Part shown: positions 1 through 10,407 of the stretch, in pieces
Layout of the letters: every line of letters starts with the position of its first letter
Numbering within the stretch: position 1 is the stretch's first letter
NCBI RefSeq assembly: GCF_005405925.1
Contig: NZ_BJHV01000001.1
Coordinates: 9,610,001 to 9,674,000 of the forward strand
Direction: 5' to 3'
Source: Streptomyces antimycoticus
GTDB taxonomy: Bacteria > Actinomycetota > Actinomycetes > Streptomycetales > Streptomycetaceae
DNA: 64,000 bases
Position numbers and translations under genes: made by a program
The notes under the pieces: model-generated
Told to the model about the DNA's origin: nothing
What the model saw: only the letters and a program-made list of their open reading frames with translations
Databases searched by the model: none

Positions 1-582
1 CGCGGTGGTGTCCCGCGACTCCCCGGCCCGTGCCGCGCACCCCACGGCGACCAGTGCGAGGGGTACGTTCAGCCAGCACACCGCCCGCCAGGACACCGCA
101 TCGGTCAGCACTCCGCCGACGTACGGCCCGCACACCGTGGCCACGCCCCCGATCCCCAGTGCCCGGCCCATGACCCGCGCCCCCGAACCGGGCGGGCAGG
201 CGTTCGTCAGCAGGGCGAGACCGGCGGGCATGGCCATCGCCCCGCCCGCGCCCTGCACCACCCGCGCGCCCACCAGCACCGGAAGCGACGGGGCCAGCGC
301 ACAGACCAGCGACGCGCCACCGAACACCGCAAGCCCCGCCATCAGCAACCGGCGACGGCCGTACAGGTCGCCCAGCCGCCCCGCGCCCGCCATCAGCGCG
401 CCGGCCGCGAGCAGATACCCGCTCACCACCCACTGCAGGCCGCCGCCCGCCGCCCCCAGGTCCCGCCCGATTCCGGGCAGGGCCAGGTTCAGCGCGAACG
501 CGTCCAGCTGGACGCAGAACACGGTCGCGGACACCGCCGCCGACGCCCATCGCCCCGCGGACCCGCCACTTGCCGTCCTCAT
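1..582 (-). CDS. MFS drug-efflux transporter, N-terminal part (runs off left edge)
   Basis: The minus-strand frame opens with ATG at 582 and stays open to base 1, giving 194 residues of the N-terminal half of a major facilitator protein. Hydrophobic helices alternate with short loops. The loop after the second helix reads GRLGDLYGRRR, the classic MFS motif A, and a later helix holds the glycine-rich stretch GIGGVATVCGPYVGG typical of the antiporter motif C in 12/14-TM drug:H+ antiporters (DHA1/DHA2). The expected role is proton-driven export of a small hydrophobic compound across the cytoplasmic membrane. The substrate cannot be told from this part, and the C-terminal half lies outside the window. 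The next gene on the same strand ends 111 bases upstream, so co-transcription is possible but not shown. Confidence 0.85.
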   Translation of the reverse strand, partial: MRTASGGSAGRWASAAVSATVFCVQLDAFALNLALPGIGRDLGAAGGGLQWVVSGYLLAAGALMAGAGRLGDLYGRRRLLMAGLAVFGGASLVCALAPSLPVLVGARVVQGAGGAMAMPAGLALLTNACPPGSGARVMGRALGIGGVATVCGPYVGGVLTDAVSWRAVCWLNVPLALVAVGCAARAGESRDTTA

Positions 583-693
583 CACACACTCCTCGGCAGC
601 CGAAAAGGACCTGTCGGATACCGGGGCTGAAAGGAGAGACGAGCGAACGGAAGGAAACGGGCGCGGCCAGCACACCCGGGGAACGGCGATCGG

Positions 694-1197
694 TCAGCGG
701 CGGGGCGGCAGCCGGTGCAGCTCCACGGCGGTCAGCCGCCCGGCCTCGATCGCGGCCGTCAGATACGTACAGTACGGCTGCCGCCGCCGGTCGGTGGGGG
801 AGCCGGGGTTGAGCAGCCGCAGCGGCCCCTCGGCCGTGGAGTCCCACGGGATATGGCTGTGGCCGAACACCAGCACATCAAGGCCGGGGAACCGCTCGGC
901 GCAGCGCCGCTCGCGCCCCCGGGCCGCTCCGGTCTCGTGCACCACGCCCAGCCGCACCCCCGCCAGCTCGGCCCGGGCCACCTCCGGCAGCCGCGCCCGC
1001 AGCTCGGGCCCGTCGTTGTTGCCGTACACCCCGATCAGCCGGCGCGATCGCTCCTGGAGCAGATCGAGGGTGGCGAGGTCGACCCAGTCGCCCGCGTGGA
1101 CCACCACATCGGCGTGCGGCAGCCGCTCCAGCAGCTCCTCGGGGAGCGCCTTGGCGCGCCGGGGGAGATGGGTGTCGGACATCAGCAGAAGACGCAC
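694..1197 (-). CDS. YfcE-type metallophosphoesterase
   Basis: A 167-residue calcineurin-like phosphoesterase of the small YfcE/MJ0936 class. All metal-site motifs are visible in order: SDTH near residue 8, AGDW, GNND, an internal VHE, and GHSH near the C-terminus. Such enzymes hydrolyse phosphodiesters or phosphomonoesters in the cytosol with a two-metal (often Mn) site. The true substrate is unknown. I chose GTG at 1197, which puts the first strand directly before SDTH as in the family. The longer open frame to 1317 would overlap the divergent gene starting at 1296. The length fits the single-domain family. Confidence 0.85.
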   Translation of the reverse strand: MRLLLMSDTHLPRRAKALPEELLERLPHADVVVHAGDWVDLATLDLLQERSRRLIGVYGNNDGPELRARLPEVARAELAGVRLGVVHETGAARGRERRCAERFPGLDVLVFGHSHIPWDSTAEGPLRLLNPGSPTDRRRQPYCTYLTAAIEAGRLTAVELHRLPPRR

Positions 1198-1295
1198 ACG
1201 GACGACCGTACCGCCGCGATGGCCTTGACGAGGACATCGACGGAAGAAATAGTGTGCCAAGCGACTCGGTGTCGCAAGGCTCCCAGGGGGTGGAC

Positions 1296-1862
1296 ATGGC
1301 AGCGCGGTCCCACGCAAGGACGGCGAAGGAGGCGGCGCCGGACCGCTATCCGCGGCCGCTGGTCCAGGCGGCGGAGGCGGAGTGGATCTGGCGGCAGCTG
1401 TCGGTGCAGGCCATGGAGGACGGCGCGAAGCCGGAGACCGTACGGCTGGCCGTGGTGGTGGGCCTGGCGCGGGCCAGCGGCGCCCGGTACGGCGGACTGC
1501 TGCGCTGCACCATGTCGGCGCTGGACCTGGACTCCGGATGGGTGACCATCGAGCACGGCAAGCATCGCGTCCCGCGCCGGCACGGCCTGGACCGCGGCAC
1601 CGTACTGGTGCTGCGCCGCTGGCTGCGGGTGCGGCAGGAGCTCTGCGCCGAGCTGGAGGGGTCGGTGCCGGACGCGCTGTTGCTGACGGTGCACCACACC
1701 CATGACAGCGGCGTGACCGTGGTCGCCGGGCTGCCCATCACCCGGCAGGGGCTGGTGCTTTCCTGGCGCCGGTTCGTCCACCGTACGAACGCCCGGTACG
1801 CCGGTCGCCGCCCTCCGCTGCCCACCCGCTTCGAACAGGTCCGCCGCGTCTGGGACACCTGA
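1296..1862 (+). CDS. tyrosine-recombinase-like protein lacking the C-terminal catalytic box
   Basis: A 188-residue protein with weak resemblance to phage-integrase catalytic domains. A segment around residues 60-75 (ASGARYGGLLR) resembles the box I arginine region, followed by a strand/basic pattern (WVTIEHGKHRVPRR) like the beta-hairpin after box I. The usual HxxR box and the tyrosine nucleophile are not seen before the stop, so a complete recombinase site is absent. The start is ATG 1296, preceded by AGGGGG at 1285-1290; GTG 1290 is an alternative. It is divergent from the phosphoesterase. It may be a degraded integrase or a domesticated DNA-binding protein. No att sites were recognised nearby. 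Confidence 0.5.
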   Translation: MAARSHARTAKEAAPDRYPRPLVQAAEAEWIWRQLSVQAMEDGAKPETVRLAVVVGLARASGARYGGLLRCTMSALDLDSGWVTIEHGKHRVPRRHGLDRGTVLVLRRWLRVRQELCAELEGSVPDALLLTVHHTHDSGVTVVAGLPITRQGLVLSWRRFVHRTNARYAGRRPPLPTRFEQVRRVWDT

Positions 1863-1972
1863 GCCCGGACCCCCGGCCGGGTCCCGTCCGGGCCATTGTC
1901 AGGCCACTGGCGCAACGTGACATTGTACGCTGGCACTCCGCGCCGACTCGACGTGCCATTCGGAGGGCCGAG

Positions 1973-2659
1973 ATGGGTGAACTCAAGCATCGGAGCCTGG
2001 CCACCGTTCAGCACCGGCTGCGCGACCAGGTCGCCCATCAGCTGCGTGCGGCCCTGATAGCCGGTGAACTCCGGCCGGGCGCGGTCTACTCGGCGCCCGG
2101 TCTGGCCGCGGACTTCGGGGTCTCGGCCACACCGGTGCGGGAGGCCATGCTCGACTTGGCCCGCGAGGGTCTGGTCGAGCCGGTGCGCAACAAGGGCTTC
2201 CGGATCACCGAGGTGAGCGAGCGCGATCTCGACCAGTACACCGAGATCCGGGCGCTGATCGAGGTCCCGGTCGTCGGCCGGGTCACCCGCACCGCGACTC
2301 GCGCCCAGCTCGAAGCGCTCCGCCCGATCGCCCTGGAGATCGTCGACGCGGCCGCCGCCCATGACCTCGTCGGCTATCTGGAGGCCGACCGCCGCTTCCA
2401 TCTCGAACTGCTGGGCCTCAATGGCAATGACCGCCTCGTCGAGACGGTGAGCGACCTGCGTAAGCGCTCCCGTCTCTACGGCCTGACCTGGCTCGACGAA
2501 CACGACCAGCTGCTGCCGTCCGCCGAGGAGCACGTGGAGCTGCTCGATGTGATGCTGGCCGGGGACGTCGAGGCGGCAGAGGCCTGCATGACCCGCCACC
2601 TCGGCCATGTCCGTTCCCTGTGGGCCCAGGGCCGCGAGGAGGCGGCGCGAGCGCTCTGA
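1973..2659 (+). CDS. GntR-family regulator, FCD (FadR C-terminal) type
   Basis: A 228-residue transcription factor. Residues about 15-80 form the winged helix, with the GntR signature LAADFGVSATPVREAMLDL followed by the wing residues VRNKGFRITEV. Residues about 88-220 are the all-helical FCD domain, with acidic and histidine residues (RRFHLELL, HVELLD, TRHLGHV) that normally bind a metal and a carboxylate effector. CGGAGGG lies just before the ATG. It is convergent with the aminopeptidase downstream and 111 bases after the integrase-like gene. The regulated target is not obvious; autoregulation is the default expectation. The ligand is unknown. Confidence 0.85.
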   Translation: MGELKHRSLATVQHRLRDQVAHQLRAALIAGELRPGAVYSAPGLAADFGVSATPVREAMLDLAREGLVEPVRNKGFRITEVSERDLDQYTEIRALIEVPVVGRVTRTATRAQLEALRPIALEIVDAAAAHDLVGYLEADRRFHLELLGLNGNDRLVETVSDLRKRSRLYGLTWLDEHDQLLPSAEEHVELLDVMLAGDVEAAEACMTRHLGHVRSLWAQGREEAARAL

Positions 2660-2729
2660 CGGGGCACCGCCCCGCCGGGCCCGTTGGACGGGAGCGGGTC
2701 CTTGCACGGGAGCGCGGCGCGGCCGCGGA

Positions 2730-4115
2730 TCAGCCGGACGGGGTCAGCAGCCGGTCCATCCACTCCTCCACCGCATCGGCCGTGCGGGGCAGGGCCGTTG
2801 ACATCAGGCGGGCGCCGTCGGCCGTGATCACCAGATCGTCCTCGATGCGGACACCGATCCCGCGCAGTTCGGGCGGCAGGGTCGTGTCGTCGGGCTGAAG
2901 GTAGAGGCCCGGTTCGACGGTGAGGACCTGGCCCTCCTCCAGGACACCGTCCAGGTACTGCTCCGCGCGAGCCCGAGCGCAGTCGTGGACGTCGAGCCCG
3001 AGCATATGGCCGGAGCTGCACAGCGTGTAGCGCCGGTGGAGGCCGCTCTCGGCGGTGAGCGCCTGTGCGGCGGGGATGCGCAGTACGCCCCAGTCGGCGA
3101 GGCCCTCGGCGAGCACGGTGGAACAGGCCCGGTGGAAGGCGCGAAAGCTCGCGCCCGGTTTGAGGGCGGCGATCCCGGCGTCCTGCGCGGCGAGCACCAG
3201 CTCGTAGACCCGGCGCTGGACGGGGGAGAAGCGTCCGGACAGCGGCAGGGTGCGGGTGATGTCGGCGGTGTACAGCGCGTCGGTCTCCACGCCCGCGTCG
3301 AGCAGCAGCAGGTGGCGCGGGTCGAGCGGGCCGTCGTTGCGGGTCCAGTGCAGCACACAGGCGTGGGCGCCGGCGGCGGCGATGGTCTCGTAGCCCGTGC
3401 CGTTGCCCTCGGCGCGGGCGCGCAGCTGGAAGACGCCCTCGATCCAGCGTTCGCCGCGGGGGCGCCGCAGTGCCGACGGCAGGGCACGGACGACGTCCTC
3501 GAAGCCGGTCGTGGTGTGATCCACGGCCTGCTGGAGCTGGTCCACCTCCCATGGGTCCTTCACCAAGCGCAACTCGCTGAGTACGGAGGCGAGTTCGGGA
3601 TCGCGGGAGGCGTCCCTGCCGGGGGCGAGGCGGGCGAGGCCGGCCAGGTGGGCGCAGCGGACGCCGGTCAGCCGCTCGGCCTCGGCCAGGTCGGGGCGGC
3701 GACCGACCCAGAACTCGCCGTATTTGCGGTCCCGGTAGAACTCCCCGCCCTCGTCGCGTGGTGACCGCGGCCGCAGGTACAGCACCGGCTCGCCGTCCGG
3801 CTCCAGGACGAGCACGTGGCCGGGCTGGTCCTCGCCGGTCAGTCCGGTCAGCCAGGCGTACGCACTGTGCGGGCGGAAGCGGTGATCGCAGTCGTGGGAG
3901 CGGACCTTCAGCTCGCCGGCCGGGATGAGCAGCCGCTCGCCGGGGAAGCGGGCGGCGAGCCGGGCCCGGCGGCCGGTGAGCTGCTCGAAGCCGGGGCAAT
4001 GGGAGTCGCCGGGGGATGGGGCGGGGGCCCAGCCGTCGGCCATCGAGCGGGCGAGGGCGTCCGATACGGGCAAGTCGTGGCTGTCGGTGTGGAGTTGGGC
4101 GGCACGCGCGGTCAT
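2730..4115 (-). CDS. pepP: M24 metallopeptidase, aminopeptidase P (Xaa-Pro aminopeptidase)
   Basis: A 461-residue cytosolic peptidase that removes N-terminal residues preceding proline. The N-terminal third matches the AMP_N regulatory domain (residues ~45-170) and the rest is the pita-bread M24 domain. All five metal ligands are seen: D273 in LLDAGVETD, D285 in TADITRT, H370 in SSGHMLG, E401 in TVEPGLY and E425 in RIEDD, which supports a working dinuclear Mn site. The ATG at 4115 has CCGGAGG six bases upstream; GTG at 4121 would sit directly on that ribosome site, so the downstream ATG is preferred. The gene is divergent from the secreted collagenase. That pairing hints at collagen or proline-rich peptide use, but this is inference. 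Confidence 0.93.
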   Translation of the reverse strand: MTARAAQLHTDSHDLPVSDALARSMADGWAPAPSPGDSHCPGFEQLTGRRARLAARFPGERLLIPAGELKVRSHDCDHRFRPHSAYAWLTGLTGEDQPGHVLVLEPDGEPVLYLRPRSPRDEGGEFYRDRKYGEFWVGRRPDLAEAERLTGVRCAHLAGLARLAPGRDASRDPELASVLSELRLVKDPWEVDQLQQAVDHTTTGFEDVVRALPSALRRPRGERWIEGVFQLRARAEGNGTGYETIAAAGAHACVLHWTRNDGPLDPRHLLLLDAGVETDALYTADITRTLPLSGRFSPVQRRVYELVLAAQDAGIAALKPGASFRAFHRACSTVLAEGLADWGVLRIPAAQALTAESGLHRRYTLCSSGHMLGLDVHDCARARAEQYLDGVLEEGQVLTVEPGLYLQPDDTTLPPELRGIGVRIEDDLVITADGARLMSTALPRTADAVEEWMDRLLTPSG

Positions 4116-4160
4116 GGACACCTCCGGTGAAGGAAATCTGGATGACCTTTTCCTGACGCC

Positions 4161-4189
4161 TTGTCAGTGCAATTTCACATTACTATGTT
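4161..4189 (+). promoter_or_regulatory. candidate vegetative promoter of the collagenase gene
   Basis: TTGTCA (4161-4166) and TATGTT (4184-4189) are separated by exactly 17 bases in an AT-rich island between the divergent peptidase genes. The spacing and hexamers fit a HrdB-type promoter reading towards 4265. This is a sequence-only prediction. Confidence 0.45.
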
Positions 4190-4264
4190 ACAGGTCACAC
4201 CTCGTGAAGTGAAGGCCGGCGCCTCGGGCCCCCACTCACCCCCCACCGCCTCTTGGAGGTTCAG

Positions 4265-6600
4265 GTGTTACCTTCGCGCCCCTCGCGCAGACTCCTGCTG
4301 GCCGCGACCCTTGTCGCCGCGCTCGTGATGCCACTGGGGCAGGCCGCCGCGGCCGCCCCCAGGGACCCCGCACCATCCGCCCAACCGTGGCAGCCGAAGG
4401 CGGCACCGAAGCCCCCGCCCCGGCCCGCCGACAACCGCTTCGACCACGCCCAACGCCTTCAGCGGGAACCGAGGGTGAGCGCGCCTCCGGCCCCCGCGCC
4501 CCGTTCCGTCACCACCGACGGACGGACCCCCGGCCCGCTGTCCGGGCCGGTCACCGCTCACCACGGCAAGAAGCCGGCCGTCGCCCCCTGCGCCCTGGAC
4601 GGCATCACCGGGCTGAGCCCCGATCAGCTGGCCGACTTCCTCGCCGACCCCGCGGTCACCGCCGACGGCTGTCTGCGTGGCCTCATCTGGAACTGGGACT
4701 CGCGGCTGATCCCCGTCATGTCCGACGCACATGTCCAGGCCGTGGCCCGGCGCATAGCCTCCCTCGCGCCCGGCCACGACGGCGCGAACACCAGCCACCT
4801 GTACGAGATGTTCACCTACCTGCACGCGGTGGCCTACCACGACTTCTCGCACGAGGAGATCGACACCACCGACGCCCCCACCGTCAACGCGGTACGCGGT
4901 GCGGTGGACGCCTTCGCCGCCGCGGCCCACACCTTCGACGCCACCCGGGCCAACGCCGACACCCTGCGCGAGGCCCTGACCGCCTGCAGCGGGCCCGGCG
5001 GACGCCAGTACCAACTCGGCCTGGTCAAGAAGGTCCTGGCCACCATGGACCCGGAGCACACCGCCACCAACAGGGACCAGTCCTGGGCCGGTGCCGCCCT
5101 CTCCGCGCTCTCGCTGAACTACCTGGGCGTCTACCCCGGCAACCAGGACAAGGAGTTCCAGGCCGCGGTCGCCGCCGACCCCGGCTACCGTGCCGCCTTC
5201 AAGGCGTTCGCCGACTACACCCACCTCAAGGACACCCCAACGCCTGGGTGGTCCGCGACGCGCTCCTCGAATACGGCCGCTTCGGCGAGATCGACTCCCT
5301 CGAGCAGCAGACCATCACCGACCTCGGAGCCCTGCTGCCGGTCACCGTCCGGAACTTCGGCGAGGGCAGCGCGCCCTGGGGCAAGGTCGTCTCCTGGCTC
5401 ATCACCTTCGAGGCGTGCAAGCCCTACGGCGTCTGCAAGGAGGACATCGAGAAGCGGATCTTCCCGCACACGTACTCCTACGACAACGGCGGCATCAAGG
5501 TCCGCACCGCCCTCGACCGTGCCACCGTCGATCAGCTCTACTATGCGTCCAAGCAGGTCAGGGCCCAGTTCCACCGGGTGCTCGGCACCGAGGAGCCGCT
5601 CGCCGGCGACCCCAACGCCACTCTCAACATCGTGCTGTACGCCTCACGCTCCGACTACGAGGTCTACCACCCGATGCTCACCGGCATGGGGACCGACAAC
5701 GGCGGTGTCTACATTGAGCAGGGCGCGACCTTCTACACCTACCAGCGGCGCGTGCCCCAGGACTCCTCCCTCACCCTGGAAGAGCTCTTCCGGCACGAGT
5801 ACACCCACTACCTCAACGGCCGGTTCGCCGTCCCCGGCTTCTTCGGCGAGGGCCCCTGGTACGAGGGCGACCGCACGACCGCCATGGACGAGGGCAGCGC
5901 CGAGTTCCTCGACGGCTCGACCCGTGACGACGGCATCCGCGTACGCCAGTCCCTGGTCCGCGACATCATCAACGACACCCAGGGCGGCAGGCCCCGGATG
6001 ACGATCAACGAGATGCTGCACGCGACCTACGACCGCGACGGCTTCCGCTTCTACTCCTACGCGGGGACCTTCTTCGAGTTCCTGTGGCGCGACCACCCGG
6101 CGAAGCTCCAGGAGATGTACCGGTTCATCCGCGCCGATGACCCCGTCGCCTTCGACAACTGGCGCCATCAGCAGGGCGCGGACACCAACCTCCAGCTGCA
6201 GTACGACGCCTTCCTCGACGCACAGACAGCCATCGTCGACGACCTGTTCGTACCGGACACCACGTTCGTGCCCAACGAGGACCTGACGCTCACCGACGCC
6301 GCCGGGGCGCAGAGCGCCTTCGCCCGGGCCACCGGCAACCAGCCCGTCTGCAAGGACAATGGCGACGGCGAGCACGGGCGGTTCGTCTGTACCGGCCGGA
6401 TCACCGCGAACCTCAGCGACCCCAGCAGCCTCAACAAGGTCTTCACGGAGATGTCCGAGGCGGTCGACGCCAACCTGCTCGACCGTTCCAAGCCCGCCGC
6501 CGTCGACTTCGGTGATATGAACTGCGACTTTGGCCGGCCCACCGTGACGGGCAACTCCGGTACCGCGGACTTCAGTTGCGAGGGACCGCTGCGGCGGTGA
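4265..6600 (+). pseudogene. secreted M9-family collagenase, reading frame broken by one apparent 1-nt deletion
   Basis: The gene codes for a ~778-residue secreted collagenase if one frame change is allowed. It starts at GTG 4265 (GGAGG at 4255-4259) with a signal peptide: basic SRPSRR, a hydrophobic core and an Ala-rich cleavage region. Frame 2 carries the signal, a Pro-rich linker and the collagenase activator-like region to about 5234. Frame 1 then carries the catalytic half with HEYTH (zinc motif) and a downstream glutamate in EGSAEF, typical of M9 peptidases. The break lies at a CCCC run, 5235-5238; adding one C restores a continuous product through KDTPNAWVV. Both halves keep strong coding character up to the break, so a sequencing or assembly error, or a very recent mutation, is more likely than old decay. 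It may well be functional in the organism. Confidence 0.8.
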
Positions 6601-6614
6601 CCTGACTTTCGGTA

Positions 6615-6649
6615 CCGCGCATCCGCACCTGCTCGGTGCGGATGCGCGG
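6615..6649. terminator. perfect 14-bp hairpin between convergent genes
   Basis: CCGCGCATCCGCAC and its exact reverse complement flank a 7-base loop, starting 15 bases after the collagenase stop. There is no T-tract, which is common for Streptomyces terminators. It probably serves both converging genes. Confidence 0.6.
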
Positions 6650-6689
6650 GCCGATGCCCCGGCGGTCCGGCCCCCGAAATCGTGTTCCG

Positions 6690-6738
6690 CCGACAGCCGA
6701 CAGCCGACAGCCGACAGCCGACAGCCGACAGCCGACAG
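6690..6738. repeat. seven tandem copies of the heptamer CCGACAG
   Basis: Seven exact head-to-tail copies, plus a partial eighth, lie between the hairpin above and the stop codon of the minus-strand glycosidase gene at 6743. It is an intergenic microsatellite-like tract; copy number is likely variable. No function is evident. Confidence 0.9.
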
Positions 6739-6742
6739 CCCC

Positions 6743-9700
6743 TCAGGCCGCGGGCGCCGCGGCCGCCGCGGTGACGGTGAACCGCGCCTGTGCGGTGGCG
6801 CCGTTCACGCGCACCGCGAGGGTGGCCGTTCCCGGGCGCAGCGCGGTCAGCTTGCCGCCGGCCGGGTCGTACGCCGCCACATCACGGCGCCCGGCGTCGT
6901 CCGGATCGCCGATGTGGACGCCTGGCGAGCCGGACCAGTCCGCGCTCAGCGGGAAGCCGACCGGCACCCGGCGGGCATCGATCCCCTCGCCCTGGAAGAC
7001 GGTCGCTGTGATGTCGGCGGTCTGCCCGGTGCGCAGGTCCTCCGGGGCGGTGACGGTCAGCCCGTCCACATGGGCGCGGGTCTGCACGGACACCCAGTCC
7101 GGGCCGCCCTGCCACGGTGCGTGGCGCGCGGCCGCCTGGTCCCGGGCCGAGACGTGGTCCACGCCGACCATCGACCAGCCGGTGAAGCCGCCCTGGTTGG
7201 GCGGGGTGGCGGGGTTCTTGCCCGAGTTGCCGTTGATCAGATATGGGACGCCGTCCACCCGTGAGGCGTGGAAGGTGCCGACGTGGCTGCCGATGAACCC
7301 CGCGCCCTTGCCCGTCGTGCGGCGGAAGTCGGTCAGCCAGCCCTCCAGCAGCGCCGCCTCCTTGCGGTCGCCGAGCTGGCTGCCCTGCTGCGGGGTGGGG
7401 TCACGCGGCGGCACATGCTCGATCACCATCACCGAGCCGATGTCGGGGTCCTTCGCGGCCGCGTCCAGCTGGGCGCGCAACTCCTTGATCTGGTCGAAGC
7501 CACCGGCGCGCAGCCCCAGCCGTGAGGTGTCCAGGGTGAGGAAGCGGGTGCCCCGGTGGTCGAACGAGCGGTGGGCGGGCCCGAATTCGCCGGTGAAGTT
7601 GTCGATGGAGCCGCCCATCACCTCATGGTTGCCGGGCACGTAGTACCAGGGCAGGTCATCGCCCAGCTCCTCCTTCAGCACGGTGCGGGCGAAGGACAGA
7701 TCAGCGGGGGAGCCCTCGTCCACCAGGTCCCCGTTGATCACCAGGAAGTCGGGCTTGGCCGCCTCGATCTCCCGCAGGGTGCGGCGGGCCTGGGCGACGA
7801 TCGGGCTGCCCGGATCGCGGGCCACGAACTGCGCGTCGGACATCACCGCGAACCGCCAGTCGCGTCCCCGCACCTGCGCGGCGGTGGAGATCAGCGGATC
7901 GGGGTGCACGCTCTCCGTGGGCAGTTCGACCGAGGGCGGCACCCGCGCCGAGAGGTCGTCGATGACCACACTGCCGGTGTACTGGCGGGTGGCGGCGGTC
8001 TCGGCGAGGTAGAAGCGGTTGACCTTCAGCGGATACGCGACCCCGGCCGGGACGGCGAAGTCGACATGTCGCCATCCGGTCCAGGTGACGTACGGTCCGC
8101 GGAGCAACTGGTCCGAGCCCGCGGCGTCCTTGAGGTGCAATGTGGGCCACGCCCCCTTGCCGTCGCCCTTGATCCACAGGCCGAAGGACTGCGGCTGCCC
8201 GTCCACCTCGATCTGCTGGGGCGGGGTGACATAGGCGGCGCGGGTGGCCGTGGACTGGGTGAAGTCATAGTCCAGCTGCAGCCCGGTGCCGGTGTGGCCG
8301 TCGGGCGTGGCCTCCGCCGAACCGGAGGCGCGGGCCTGGCTGAAGGTCCAGCCGTCGGCGTCGTCGAAGGACGCCTCCTGCCGCTCGGTCAGGCCGACGG
8401 TGACGGCGAGCACCGTGGTGGCGCCGCCGACGCGGACCTCGACCTGCCCCGCGGCCTGGTCGTGGCGCGCCTTGACGGTGAAGGTGCCCGCCCGGGGGTC
8501 CGGGGCGATGTCGAACAGCGCGTGGTCGTACGAGAGCCGCACATCGGAGGGTTCGACGGGGGCGCTGGTGCCGTGCGCGTCCAGGCCGACGATGCCGAAC
8601 CGGCCCGTGGCCTCGGCGTCGGCCAGGCCGACCAGCCGGCTGGTGGGCTGGATCCGGTCCAGCCGGTCCAGGACGGTGAGGCCGAGGTCGCCGTGGGCGG
8701 CGCCGCGCCGGGCGGTGATGGTGGTGTCACCGCCGTGGCGGGCGGTGAAGGTGCCGTCGGAGCCGATCCGGCCGATATGGGAATCGGCCGTCCGCCACTG
8801 CGGCGCGCCGTCGGCGGGGCCGTACGTCTCGTCGTAACCGGCGGCGGTGAGGCGGCGGGTGAGCCCGGGGAAGACCCGCTCGGGGTGGCCGCCCCGAACC
8901 GGGTCCGCGGTGGGCGCGGACGCGCGGTCCATCGCGGTGTCCACCCAGAAGCCCTTGAGCCGGCCGCTGCCGTCGGGCGCGGTGAGGGCCAGGCCGTTGG
9001 GGACGGTGCGCTCGGCGCCGTCGGACGGGCTGTTCTCCACCCGGGTGGTGTCGCTGCCGGGCTCGCGGGCGACGAGCGTGGAGGAGCCGCCGCCGTCGAG
9101 GTTGAGCGCGCTGTAGGCGCCCGCGTCCTTCATCATCAGGCCCAGCTCGGTGAGGGTGACCCCGCCGCTGTCGGCCTGCCGCCCGTCCACGGTGAGGATC
9201 TGCATGGTGCGGCCGTCGCGGGAGAAGCCGACCGCGGTGCGCGGCGCCGTGGTGTTGTTGCCCTCGCCGTCGTGGCCGACCGGCTTGCCGTCCACGACCA
9301 GCAGTTCCCGGCCGCTGAGGGCCGTGCGCGGCAGGTCGCCGTCGTCGGTGCGCGGCCGGTACTCCATCGACACCGCGTCGCCGACGGCCAGTCCGGACAG
9401 CTCGTCGGCCCCGGCGTCCCGGCCGAGCAGCACGGTCGCACCGGCCGGGATCGGGCCCTTGCCGGGTGCGCCGGCCGCCTTGGTGACCTTGCCGTCCACG
9501 ACCGTGACCTCGGCGGTGCGCCGTGCGCCGTCCACGGTCTGGGCGCGGTCCGCCTCGCCCCACTGGGCGGTGTACGCCCCGATCCCGGCGGCCGGGACGT
9601 TGGCGGCGTTGAGCGCCGCGAGCGGATGGGGGCCGTCGGGGAGGGTCAGGGTGCCGTCGAAGTAGAGCTGGAGGATGCGGCCCGCGTCGGCCGGGCCGAT

Positions 9701-10248
9701 ACCGACGGCCTGGGCGGGCCCGGCCGCGGAGGCGGAGTTGACGAGGCGGCCGTCGCCGATGCCGTTGCCCTCGGGGCGCCGGTCTGGTTGATGTCGAAGA
9801 AGTCACCGTTGATCGCCGCGACCGTGCGGCGCCCCGGCCCGGCGTCGTGCTCGGTGGCCAGTTGGGAGACGGTCCGGCGCTCGGCGACCTGGTCGGGGTG
9901 GAGATAGTCGACCTTGATGCCGCCGGCCAGGTCCACCGACAGCGCGTCGACCCGCAGCCATTTGTCCGACTCCAGCCGGTCGTACGAGGTCAGCTTCACT
10001 CCCGGGGCGACCGGCCGCGAGGAGCGGGCGGTCTGCAGCCCGTCGCCGTCGGCCACGGACCGGGTGCCCGGCGCACCGCTGGCGGCGGGCGGCGCGACCG
10101 GCCGCAGCATCTCCGTGGAGACCCGCGGCAGGGGTTCGGGCGCCGGGGCGGGGGTGGTGTCGGCGGTGGCCTGGCCGGCGGCGCCCAGCACAAGGGCGGA
10201 CACCGCGGCCAGGGCCGCCAGAGGTCTGGCGAACGCGACAGGAGGCAC
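6743..10248 (-). pseudogene. secreted phosphodiester glycosidase / metallophosphoesterase, frame broken by one apparent 1-nt deletion
   Basis: If one frame change is allowed this encodes a ~1168-residue secreted protein. GTG 10248 (GGAG five bases upstream) opens a signal peptide (PLAALAAVSALVLGAAG then ATA). The next ~330 residues look like a phosphodiester glycosidase (NAGPA/DUF2233) domain: INGDFFDIN before the break and NLDGGGSSTLV after it. Then come beta-rich, Ig- and carbohydrate-module-like segments, and a calcineurin-like phosphoesterase domain with SDAQF, INGDLVDEG, PGNHEV, EHVPP and GSHVGTFH. A final Ig-like domain closes the protein. The frame breaks at a GGGG run (9773-9776, plus strand); one extra base rejoins the two frames through QTGAPEGNG. 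As with the collagenase, the sequences on both sides are intact, so an assembly error is a real possibility. Probable role: extracellular hydrolysis of glycosyl phosphodiesters or teichoic-acid-like polymers. Confidence 0.75.
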
Positions 10249-10407
10249 GGCAACTCCATGGGGCCAGGGGACTCGCGTGGTTCACACGCACAGCGCCCCA
10301 GCATCGCCCCGGAGTTGACCGGGCACCAGAAGGCGTCGGCGACGACACGGGAAACAAATGACCAAGTCGGCGCGGACTGTGATCGCGCCGGCCGCCGTGA
10401 AGCGAGG

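Noticed and set aside
5..1228. A 407-codon plus-strand open frame at the left edge
   Set aside because: It is Pro/Arg/Ser-rich and antisense to the MFS exporter and the phosphoesterase, which are the real genes.
6690..6738. CRISPR or att-site repeat
   Set aside because: A 7-bp tandem with no spacers and no cas genes or second copy nearby.
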